NCBI GenBank assembly: GCA_002491825.1
Contig: DKWR01000014.1
Location: 10,204-15,705 of the forward strand
DNA length: 5,502 bases
Direction of reading: 5' to 3'
Origin: Ruminococcaceae bacterium UBA7147
GTDB lineage: Bacteria; Bacillota; Clostridia; Oscillospirales; Acutalibacteraceae
Part shown: positions 1 to 5,502 of the stretch, piece after piece
Position numbering within the stretch: the stretch's first letter is position 1
Layout: each line of letters begins with the position of its first letter
Position numbers and translations under genes: made by a program
Notes under the pieces: model-generated
What the model was told of the DNA's origin: nothing
Seen by the model: only the letters and a program-made list of their open reading frames with translations
Database searches by the model: none

Positions 1-1829
1 TACCGCTCAACGCTCTGCACAAAAGCTCTGTTTTTAAAAATATCATCACGGTTTTGTCGGCAATTTTAGTTGCATTTCTGTTTTTTCTCGGCAATATTCA
101 CAGCGACAGATTCGGTTATGCAAACAACAATCTCGACTGCCCTCATTTTGTAAAATACGATTTTATATCTCTTGCCATTTTTGCAGGCTATGTTCTTCTG
201 CTGTACCTTGCACGCAGGCGAAAAAACAAGCTGATTGCGTTAATAATTATCGACTCGTTTGCTATTCAGGTGTTACTGACGTACACAACAAACACGCTGT
301 TTCAGGAAAGTATTTTCGTTTCCGATGTCACAACGCTTTTTCAGCCTCTTGCCTATGCGCTTGTTATGATTGTCACAAGCGGATTTTCGGGATATATCGA
401 CAGCATTTTCTCCTACAGCTTTATTGCACTTCCACCACAGGGAACGGCAATTTACAAAGGACTTGCGATATTTTTGTTTGTATTTCTCGTTGTGTGGGCG
501 ATTGCCGTATATGTTGAAATCAGCCGACAGGAGAAAATGAAACCGACAAAGCTTTTCAGAAAACCGCTTAAATATTCTCATTACATAGTAACCGTTCTGC
601 TCTCCCTGAATTTTATCGTAATGTCAGTCGGAACGGCTGTAGCCTTCAGCGAGATTGATTACAAAATCAATAAAACCCAAGCTGTTCGTGAACATATGAT
701 TGACTGCCTGCTTAATGCAGAGATAAGTGCCGATTATGAAGAACAGCTCAATTATCTTGCAAAGTCGGGATATAACGCAACGCAGGATATCCGCTTTGAT
801 TTGCACGATACGCCCGATGCTCCGTACGTTTTCCTTTATAACGGAAATATGCTCAGACTGTTCAGCAACGAAAAGGACGGCGTTTTTTACTCCGTTACAG
901 TCAGTGCAACGTCATCAAGAGATTCTATCGTGGAAAACGCCCTTTTGTGCGACAGCGCAGACCGTGAAGAGCTTTCGAATTACGGCTACGGAACAAGCTT
1001 TGACGAATTTATCAGGTCGGGTATTTGTTCAAAAGCCTATGAGGTTGAACGGATATTTTATGATAACTCGGATATTGATGACGAGTATATTCCCGATTAC
1101 GAAGACAGTATCTACTTTCATTTTCGTTTTGATGAAAGTGCTGATTATGAGGCTGATTTTGTTACCTTTAAGAACGGAGAGCTTACCGAAAATACTGCGA
1201 TTGACAATGTTATTCAGGTGAAGCACCAGCGTCAGCAGATTATAGACTGTATTACCTGTCAGGAAGTTGTAGTAGGTATCAATCATTATGCAATGCTTAA
1301 CGGCGGGTACGATGTACTTGAAAGTAAAATTGCAGATTTTGCAGATATAGGAATTAAAATGACGGATATATCCGATGACGGCAGTAAGGATTATTACGAA
1401 AATGATGATGATTACAACAGGGTGGTTCTTGAAGCTGACCTTGAAACAGGCGAATACTTATATGAATATTATTCGACAACCGTTGAAGATTACGACAACG
1501 TGCTGAATGATAAGCTGTATTTTACAAGAGAAGATTTCAGCAATTTTGAGCTTGGAATGGATTATTATGACTTCGCCAAATTGGATAATAATTATTTTTA
1601 CTCAAACGCCGCCTGTGTTATATGCTATTTAAAATTTGATGAAGAAAAAATGGAGTACACCGACAAAGAAATATACTTTATTTATGCTGTTAAGGACGAA
1701 AAAGAGGGAGTTCTAAAAAAATATGTTCTCACGTTTGAAAATGGCAAGCTCACTGACAAAAACCTTATCGGTCTGTTTTCCGAGGTAACTCACATATATG
1801 GTTTGAATGCTCCCAACGACCCGTTATGA
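1..1829 (+). CDS. HAAS-type membrane protein with duplicated outer domain, 5' end cut by window edge
   Basis: The reading frame is open from base 3 and stops at TGA 1827-1829, so the true start lies left of the window. The first residues, PLNALHK, match residues 64-70 of the two downstream paralogues, so about 63 residues (most of the HAAS domain) are missing and the full protein should be near 670 aa. The in-frame TTG at 54 lies inside the first membrane helix and is not a start. Predicted helices lie at about 39-92, 162-212, 231-284, 462-518 and 582-647. Arg/Lys clusters follow helix 2 (ARRRKNK) and helix 4 (SRQEKMK), putting those loops in the cytoplasm and the long C-terminal part outside. 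The family loop with FQP, GF and DSxFxYS is at 339-425. The outer part is about twice as long as in the paralogues because it is internally duplicated. It probably acts as a membrane sensor or signalling partner of the downstream PadR protein. That role is inferred; no catalytic motif is visible. Confidence 0.85.
   Translation, partial: PLNALHKSSVFKNIITVLSAILVAFLFFLGNIHSDRFGYANNNLDCPHFVKYDFISLAIFAGYVLLLYLARRRKNKLIALIIIDSFAIQVLLTYTTNTLFQESIFVSDVTTLFQPLAYALVMIVTSGFSGYIDSIFSYSFIALPPQGTAIYKGLAIFLFVFLVVWAIAVYVEISRQEKMKPTKLFRKPLKYSHYIVTVLLSLNFIVMSVGTAVAFSEIDYKINKTQAVREHMIDCLLNAEISADYEEQLNYLAKSGYNATQDIRFDLHDTPDAPYVFLYNGNMLRLFSNEKDGVFYSVTVSATSSRDSIVENALLCDSADREELSNYGYGTSFDEFIRSGICSKAYEVERIFYDNSDIDDEYIPDYEDSIYFHFRFDESADYEADFVTFKNGELTENTAIDNVIQVKHQRQQIIDCITCQEVVVGINHYAMLNGGYDVLESKIADFADIGIKMTDISDDGSKDYYENDDDYNRVVLEADLETGEYLYEYYSTTVEDYDNVLNDKLYFTREDFSNFELGMDYYDFAKLDNNYFYSNAACVICYLKFDEEKMEYTDKEIYFIYAVKDEKEGVLKKYVLTFENGKLTDKNLIGLFSEVTHIYGLNAPNDPL
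678..1778 (+). repeat. Tandem duplication of the extracytoplasmic domain within gene 1 (protein level)
   Basis: Two diverged copies of about 180 residues lie head to tail: copy A about 678-1208 and copy B about 1224-1778. Matching landmarks come in the same order. These are MIDCLLNAEI at 696-725 with IIDCITCQEV at 1239-1268, then EELSNYGYGTSFDEF with EDFSNFELGMDYYDF, then TFKNGELTEN at 1164-1193 with TFENGKLTDKN at 1731-1763. Each copy has the size of the single outer domain in genes 2 and 3. DNA identity is low, so the duplication is old. The call comes from reading the protein by eye. Confidence 0.7.
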
Positions 1830-1856
1830 TAATAAAAAGAATATTGAGATGATGTT

Positions 1857-2104
1857 ATGGAAAACAAATTTTTAGACAGAGTATCGGAATTGATACAAAA
1901 CAAAACCGCTCGGGAAAGCATAACCGCCGAGCTTGAAAGCCATATTTTAGATAAGGCTGATTATTATGAAGAAATCGGCTACAGCAAAGAAGTTGCAATG
2001 CAAAAGGCAACCGAGGAAATGGGCAATCCCGACGATACCGCCGTACCGCTCAACGCTCTGCACAAAAACGGCAAAAGCAAAAATCTATGGAGCATAATTA
2101 CAGC
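1857..2104 (+). repeat. Near-identical 5' module, copy in gene 2
   Basis: These 248 bases encode the HAAS domain and the first residues of helix 1. They match 3194-3441 in gene 3 with 8 differences counted by eye (about 97% identity). The last 106 bases (1999-2104) are identical, including third codon positions. Similarity then falls abruptly. The stretch 2044-2067 also equals the first 24 bases of the window in gene 1. This suggests recent duplication or gene conversion limited to the HAAS-coding part. Confidence 0.92.
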
Positions 2105-3176
2105 TGTTTTTGTTGTGTTTTTGGGATTTTTTCACTTTGAATTTGTCCGGAAATTTAAGTACTGCGAGAGCGAGTTTTTTACAACACATTCCGTTGTATA
2201 TGAAATCATATCGTTTTTGATTTGTGCGGCATTTGTTCTGCTGATTTACAAGGCTTACCGGCAGAAAAATTTAGTATCGACAGTGATGATTTCAGCCGCA
2301 TTGATTTTTATAGTTGCAGTGGATTTCCCGAATACGGTCTATTACGAGGGCTTGAGCATCTGCCTGTTTCAGCCGATGCTGTATCCGTTAGCTATGGTTG
2401 TGTTCCACGGATTTTCGGGATATTGCGACAGCATTTTCGCTTACAGCTATATTTCAGACAATGAGGGTGCATTTTGCCGTTTCGGAGCGATTCTGATATT
2501 TGTTATTCTGAATGTTGCGACAATTACACTGCTTGTATCAATCCTGCGCCAGCGGAGAATGAAACAGGGGCGCTGTTTGTACAAACCCGTAAGAATTATA
2601 TGCTCGGTTATGGGAATTACGCTTGCCGTAACTCTGATTATTATGAGCGTTTCAATTCCCTTTGCTTGGTCGGGAATTGAAGATAAACGGCTTGAAAATC
2701 AGACTGCAAGGGAATATGCAATCGACACTTTGTTGAATATTGATTTGACCGATGGGGCGGAAACAATCACAGAAAAGCTTTCAGAGGAAGGCTACGAGTG
2801 TTTTATCACAAGGCCTAAATATTCAGAATTTCGGCGTGGATTAAACGGCTCTTATATCAGCATGTTTTATTTAGCGTACGATTATAGCTTTACATTTAAC
2901 GATATGTCGGATAATGAGGACAGAGATATGTACATTTCAAAGGAAGAACAATCGCAGATTAAAGAGGGTATGTCGCTCGGCGAGTTTTTGTCACTCGGAT
3001 TTTACCGCAAGGTTGATTCTATGGAAAAGGCATACAACAGCGACGGTGAAAATATGACGTTTGATTTCAGCTTTTCGTTGAACGGCGAATCCAACGAAAG
3101 CTATCAATGTCATTTCATATATAATAAGGTCAAGGGCGAGTTCGTGTTATCCGAATTCGGAAAAATCAGATATTAA
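1857..3176 (+). CDS. HAAS-type (permease prefix domain 1) five-helix membrane protein, paralogue 2
   Basis: This 439-residue protein starts at ATG 1857, 27 bases after gene 1. The start is fixed by alignment to paralogue 3 (MENKFLDRVSEL). Its ribosome site is weak: only GAG at 1846-1848, 8 bases ahead. Residues 1-70 form a helical HAAS domain with the family hallmarks ELESHILDKADYYEEIGYSK and EEMGNPDD. Predicted helices lie at about 76-93, 114-132, 140-157, 209-229 and 249-271. Positive residues follow helix 2 (KAYRQK) and helix 4 (LRQRRMKQGR), so the N-terminus is predicted inside and the region after 272 outside. The conserved loop with FQP, GF and DSxFxYS is at residues 171-199. The outer domain carries KEGMSLGEFLSLGFY at 369-383. 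It probably senses a membrane or external condition and signals to the PadR regulator; this is inferred from the PadR/HAAS association. There are no transporter or enzyme motifs. Confidence 0.88.
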   Translation: MENKFLDRVSELIQNKTARESITAELESHILDKADYYEEIGYSKEVAMQKATEEMGNPDDTAVPLNALHKNGKSKNLWSIITAVFVVFLGFFHFEFVRKFKYCESEFFTTHSVVYEIISFLICAAFVLLIYKAYRQKNLVSTVMISAALIFIVAVDFPNTVYYEGLSICLFQPMLYPLAMVVFHGFSGYCDSIFAYSYISDNEGAFCRFGAILIFVILNVATITLLVSILRQRRMKQGRCLYKPVRIICSVMGITLAVTLIIMSVSIPFAWSGIEDKRLENQTAREYAIDTLLNIDLTDGAETITEKLSEEGYECFITRPKYSEFRRGLNGSYISMFYLAYDYSFTFNDMSDNEDRDMYISKEEQSQIKEGMSLGEFLSLGFYRKVDSMEKAYNSDGENMTFDFSFSLNGESNESYQCHFIYNKVKGEFVLSEFGKIRY

Positions 3177-3180
3177 TATT

Positions 3181-3186
3181 GGAGGT
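3181..3186 (+). promoter_or_regulatory. Strong ribosome binding site of gene 3
   Basis: GGAGGT lies 7 bases ahead of GTG 3194, an ideal Shine-Dalgarno position. It decides the start: the in-frame TTG at 3179 would overlap the ribosome site and would add five residues that paralogue 2 lacks. Confidence 0.88.
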
Positions 3187-3193
3187 GAGATTT

Positions 3194-3441
3194 GTGGAAA
3201 ACAAATTTTTAGACAGAGTATCGGAATTGATACAAAACAAAACCGCTCGGCAAAGCATTACTGCCGAGCTTGAAAGCCATATTTTAGATAAGGCTGATTA
3301 TTATGAAGAAATCGGTTACAGCAAAGAAGATGCGTTGCAAAAGGCAACCGAGGAAATGGGCAATCCCGACGATACCGCCGTACCGCTCAACGCTCTGCAC
3401 AAAAACGGCAAAAGCAAAAATCTATGGAGCATAATTACAGC
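3194..3441 (+). repeat. Near-identical 5' module, copy in gene 3
   Basis: This is the partner of 1857-2104: 240 of 248 bases match by eye count, and 3336-3441 is identical. Only three of 85 codons change the amino acid. Beyond 3441 the two genes align only as moderately diverged homologues. Upstream, the shared similarity is little more than AATATTG (1840-1846 and 3175-3181), so the module almost coincides with the gene start. Confidence 0.92.
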
Positions 3442-4729
3442 AGTTTTCGCCGTTGCGTTCTCTCTGCTCTGCTTTAACGTAATTCCGATTGAGCACCTTT
3501 TCCGCTACGGTGACGCAAGCTTTTCGATTGTTCATTCGGTAACCTTTGATTTTCTGTCAATGTTAATCTGCGGTGCGTTTCTGATTTTGCTTTGCAAGGC
3601 GTACAGGCAGAAGAACATAGTATCATCATCGTTGCTTGTGTTGTCGCTGATTGTAACGGCGGTTGCGTATTTCCCTGATTTTACGCACCCTGCGTTTCAG
3701 TTTTCGCCGTTTCAACCGTTGCTCTACCCTGCGGTTATGATACTCAAAAACGGCTTTACGGATTTTGCTGACAGCCTTTTCGGCTACAGCTACATTCCCG
3801 ACTCGGAACAGATTTTTTACCATATCGGCGCAGTTGTTATTTATCTGATTCTGCTTGCCGTTGCAGTAACAATACTGATTGCAATTTACCGACAGAGCAG
3901 AATGAAAACCGCCCGCAGACTATGGATACCGATAAAAATTGCAAAACCCGTTTTGAGTATTGTGCTTGCCGTGAGCCTGCTTGTTATGAGCGTTACAACG
4001 GTCTTTGCGCTGATTAATATTGAGGACAAACAGCTTGAAATGCAGAGAGCAAGAGAAAAAGCGATTGACTTCGTTATAAACGCTGATGTATGGGGTACAG
4101 ATGAGCAGTTGAAAGATGACCTGCTCAATGCAGGCTACGAAAGCTACTACAGTGACGGCAACATATGGCAGAGCGTTCAGAAAACCTATCACAATGGCTA
4201 CAACGACTCGGCGATTATGACGATTGATTTGGGTGGGATAAATCTTTTTTATGGAAGGACAGATTTAGACAGGTCGTTTATTCTTGCGGAGGATTCGGGA
4301 TTTATCACCGCTGACGAACAGGAACAAATGGAATCAGGAATGACTCTTGACGAGTTTTTGCAACGTGGATTTTACACAAAGGCTATGTCAGTTTCGCATT
4401 TCGGAGATGTATTTGAATTTACGTTCAGACTTGAAGAAAAGTATTTTGATATTCTGAATAACGAACATTATAAAAGCATAAATTACCGTTTTGAGTGGAA
4501 TTTAAACGGAAATGATTATTATTTGATTTCAAGCCGTCTTATGCCGTCTGAAACAGAAAAGAAGATGTTAGGAGGAATTGAAATCGAGCAGGAAGTAACA
4601 GAGGCTATGCCTCCCATGGTCGACGAATCGGAATACGAACAGCCGACATATGAAGAACCGCCGTTTAGCGAGGAACCGGACGACGGACAGGAAATATCTA
4701 ACGAACTGCCAACAGATTATATATATTAA
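3194..4729 (+). CDS. HAAS-type five-helix membrane protein with acidic C-terminal tail, paralogue 3
   Basis: This 511-residue protein starts at GTG 3194, chosen for its strong ribosome site and for alignment with paralogue 2. Residues 1-85 differ from paralogue 2 only at E20Q, V46D and M48L, and hold the HAAS domain (ELESHILDKADYYEEIGYSK, EEMGNPDD). Predicted helices lie at about 77-97, 118-135, 142-160, 210-231 and 251-273. KAYRQK after helix 2 and YRQSRMKTARR after helix 4 put those loops inside and the C-terminal half outside. The family loop is at 173-201. The outer domain has MESGMTLDEFLQRGFY at 379-394. The last 60 residues are acidic, with repeated E-P pairs (YEQPTYEEPPFSEEPDD), probably disordered, and absent from the two paralogues. 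It lies 17 bases from both neighbours. The likely role is a membrane sensor partner of PadR. This is inferred from association and topology, and the ligand is unknown. Confidence 0.88.
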   Translation: MENKFLDRVSELIQNKTARQSITAELESHILDKADYYEEIGYSKEDALQKATEEMGNPDDTAVPLNALHKNGKSKNLWSIITAVFAVAFSLLCFNVIPIEHLFRYGDASFSIVHSVTFDFLSMLICGAFLILLCKAYRQKNIVSSSLLVLSLIVTAVAYFPDFTHPAFQFSPFQPLLYPAVMILKNGFTDFADSLFGYSYIPDSEQIFYHIGAVVIYLILLAVAVTILIAIYRQSRMKTARRLWIPIKIAKPVLSIVLAVSLLVMSVTTVFALINIEDKQLEMQRAREKAIDFVINADVWGTDEQLKDDLLNAGYESYYSDGNIWQSVQKTYHNGYNDSAIMTIDLGGINLFYGRTDLDRSFILAEDSGFITADEQEQMESGMTLDEFLQRGFYTKAMSVSHFGDVFEFTFRLEEKYFDILNNEHYKSINYRFEWNLNGNDYYLISSRLMPSETEKKMLGGIEIEQEVTEAMPPMVDESEYEQPTYEEPPFSEEPDDGQEISNELPTDYIY

Positions 4730-4734
4730 GAAAC

Positions 4735-4738
4735 GGAG
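4735..4738 (+). promoter_or_regulatory. Ribosome binding site of the padR-family gene
   Basis: GGAG lies 8 bases ahead of ATG 4747. This favours ATG 4747 over the in-frame GTG at 4738, which overlaps the site itself and would add MFI to a protein that begins with a typical PadR N-terminus. Confidence 0.82.
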
Positions 4739-4746
4739 TGTTTATT

Positions 4747-5076
4747 ATGAAAATCAGTAAGGAACTTATCAAGGGAAGCACATCAATGCTTGTTATGAGC
4801 GTTTTAAAGAGCAAGGACTTGTACGGCTACAAAATCATAAAGGAGTTAGAATTACAGAGTGAAAGCGTTTTTGAGCTGAAAGAGGGAACTTTGTATCCTA
4901 TTCTCCACGCACTTGAGGAAGAAAACTTCCTTGAGAGCTACTGGGAGGAATGTGACGGCAGAAAGCGCAAGTATTACCACCTCACACGCAAGGGCGAAAA
5001 ACAGCTCACCGAAAAACAGCAGGAGTGGAAGGTGTTCTCAAAGTCGGTTGACAAGGTGCTCGGGTTTGCAAATTGA
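4747..5076 (+). CDS. PadR-family transcriptional regulator (short, LmrR-like size class)
   Basis: This 109-residue protein is a winged-helix DNA-binding regulator, expected to act as a dimeric repressor in the cytoplasm. Family hallmarks in order are the N-terminal helix GSTSMLVMSVLKSKDLYGY (10-28), the recognition region FELKEGTLYPILHALEEEN (42-60), and the wing with RKRKYYHLTRKGEKQL (72-87). A short C-terminal helix (about 91-106, QQEWKVFSKSVDKVL) probably forms the dimer contact. The length fits the short PadR subfamily rather than the longer ones with a full C-terminal domain. It lies 17 bases after gene 3 and closes the operon. PadR genes beside HAAS-domain genes are a well-known pairing in Firmicutes, so the three upstream membrane proteins are its probable partners. 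Autoregulation is likely for the family, but the operon promoter lies outside the window and no operator palindrome was seen. The regulator type is secure; the targets are not. Confidence 0.95.
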   Translation: MKISKELIKGSTSMLVMSVLKSKDLYGYKIIKELELQSESVFELKEGTLYPILHALEEENFLESYWEECDGRKRKYYHLTRKGEKQLTEKQQEWKVFSKSVDKVLGFAN

Positions 5077-5123
5077 TTAATCGGAGTAATTTGTTTAATA
5101 AGCAAAAAGATAATTTATTTCAG

Positions 5124-5151
5124 TTTGGAGTGTGGAATGTGGAGTGTGGAG
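5124..5151 (+). repeat. Heptamer tandem repeat, four units of TGTGGAG
   Basis: The units read TTTGGAG, TGTGGAA, TGTGGAG, TGTGGAG without gaps. The period is exactly seven bases, not a multiple of three, and no reading frame runs through it, so it is non-coding. Seven-base intergenic repeats that vary in copy number occur in several bacterial groups. Function unknown. Confidence 0.9.
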
Positions 5152-5242
5152 TTAAGGGTCGCTGTGCTCCGAATTTGTAATAGTGCGTGTTGTTTGGATA
5201 AGTTTGTTTTCCTCGGGTTGATTGATATATAGGCAACGTATC

Positions 5243-5270
5243 GGGACGTGTGGGAACCCGTCCCCTACGG
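5243..5270 (+). repeat. Hairpin element 1 (REP-like)
   Basis: GGGACG at 5243-5248 pairs with CGTCCC at 5259-5264 across a 10-base loop, followed by CCTACGG. It is preceded by TATC, as is element 3. There is no T-run after the stem, so it is not a classical intrinsic terminator. Confidence 0.75.
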
Positions 5271-5327
5271 AAATGTGAGTTTTTCTCTAAAACTACAATT
5301 TAATCGGTAAAGTTCGATTGCCACTGC

Positions 5328-5353
5328 GGACACGGCACGCCGTGTCCCTACGG
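5328..5353 (+). repeat. Hairpin element 2 (REP-like)
   Basis: GGACACGGC at 5328-5336 pairs perfectly with GCCGTGTCC at 5339-5347; the innermost pairs must open because only two bases separate the arms. It is followed directly by CTACGG, the shared terminal tag of the family. Confidence 0.82.
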
Positions 5354-5383
5354 ATGTTAAGGAAACATTTGTTGTTATCTATC

Positions 5384-5411
5384 GGGCAGCCACACAGGGC
5401 TGCCCCTACAG
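5384..5411 (+). repeat. Hairpin element 3 (REP-like)
   Basis: GGGCAGCC at 5384-5391 pairs perfectly with GGCTGCCC at 5398-5405 around the loop ACACAG, followed by CTACAG. It is the closest relative of element 4 on the opposite strand, with 23 of 28 bases identical. Confidence 0.85.
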
Positions 5412-5435
5412 TTTGATACTAATCGTCTGTTTATA

Positions 5436-5463
5436 CCGTAGGGGCGACCCTGTGTGGTCGCCC
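5436..5463 (-). repeat. Hairpin element 4 (REP-like), inverted
   Basis: On the + strand CCGTAG is followed by GGGCGACC at 5442-5449, the loop CTGTGT, and GGTCGCCC at 5456-5463. Read on the - strand it has the same layout as elements 1-3, with the tag CTACGG at its end. Compared with element 3, both stem arms change together (AG to GA, and CT to TC), so pairing is kept. Confidence 0.85.
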
Positions 5464-5502
5464 TAAACGTCACCTACATATCAACTTAAAATTCGGGCTA
5501 CA

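Larger units (their letters stand above)
5077..5502. other. Intergenic region without a gene, rich in small repeats
   Basis: No plausible coding frame with a start and ribosome site was seen on either strand. The stretch 5077-5123 is AT-rich and shows no clear terminator for the operon. A heptamer tandem repeat follows at 5124-5151, then four hairpin elements between 5243 and 5463. The last 39 bases hold nothing recognisable; the closing CGGGCTACA may be the edge of another repeat cut by the window. Confidence 0.75.

Noticed and set aside
54..56. TTG as the start of gene 1
   Set aside because: It lies inside the first membrane helix, has no ribosome site, and the frame upstream to base 3 continues the paralogue sequence PLNALHK.
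273..581. Minus-strand open frames under genes 1 and 3 (also 624-806, 1029-1286, 3626-3823, 3886-4192)
   Set aside because: All are antisense to well-supported membrane protein genes and have basic, low-complexity shadow translations without motifs.
727..1221. Long open frame on + inside gene 1
   Set aside because: It is an out-of-frame shadow of the strongly supported gene 1 and its translation resembles no family.
2222..2680. Two short + strand frames inside gene 2
   Set aside because: They are out of frame with gene 2, lack ribosome sites and show no family resemblance.
3179..3181. TTG as the start of gene 3
   Set aside because: It overlaps the GGAGGT ribosome site and would add five residues absent from the near-identical paralogue 2.
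4738..4740. GTG as the start of the padR-family gene
   Set aside because: It overlaps the ribosome site that serves ATG 4747.
5302..5319. Small stem AATCG/CGATT between hairpins 1 and 2
   Set aside because: It has only five pairs with an eight-base loop, is AT-rich and lacks the family tag; chance is a sufficient explanation.
5243..5463. Hairpins as intrinsic terminators of the operon
   Set aside because: None is followed by a T-run on either strand, and the first lies more than 160 bases after padR. They fit a dispersed repeat family better, though some effect on transcript ends is possible.
5243..5463. CRISPR-like array
   Set aside because: Units are on mixed strands, differ in sequence, have irregular spacing, and no cas gene is nearby.

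Overview
The window looks like a chromosomal piece of a low-to-mid GC Gram-positive bacterium, most likely a gut-type Clostridia (Oscillospiraceae/Ruminococcus-like). That placement is an inference. It rests on Gram-positive style ribosome binding sites, a short PadR regulator, proteins that begin with a HAAS ('permease prefix domain 1') module, and an intergenic tail rich in small GC-rich palindromes. No taxonomic marker gene is present.

Positions 1-5076 hold four co-directional + strand genes, very probably one operon (gaps of 27, 17 and 17 bases). The first three are paralogues in tandem. Each has, or in gene 1 is inferred to have, an N-terminal cytoplasmic HAAS domain. This is followed by five predicted membrane helices, a conserved 29-residue outer loop between helices 3 and 4, and a C-terminal domain predicted to lie outside the membrane. 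Gene 1 is cut by the left edge and carries two tandem copies of the outer domain. Gene 2 carries one copy. Gene 3 carries one copy plus an acidic Pro/Glu-rich tail. The fourth gene is a 109-residue PadR-family transcriptional regulator, placed last although in this association it is often placed first.

The likely logic, inferred from the known PadR/HAAS gene association, is that the three membrane proteins sense something at or outside the membrane and work with the PadR repressor through their cytoplasmic HAAS domains. No transporter ATPase, enzyme or toxin is present, so the output of the system is not visible here.

Positions 5077-5502 contain no convincing gene. They hold a four-unit heptamer tandem repeat (5124-5151) and a cluster of four short hairpin elements, three on + and one on -, each ending in CTACGG or CTACAG. 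Stem sequences differ between copies while pairing is kept, which points to a REP-like or MITE-like family under structural selection.

The points most worth a second look are the ectodomain duplication in gene 1, the nearly identical 248-base 5' module shared by genes 2 and 3 with an abrupt right boundary, and the hairpin family with compensatory changes.
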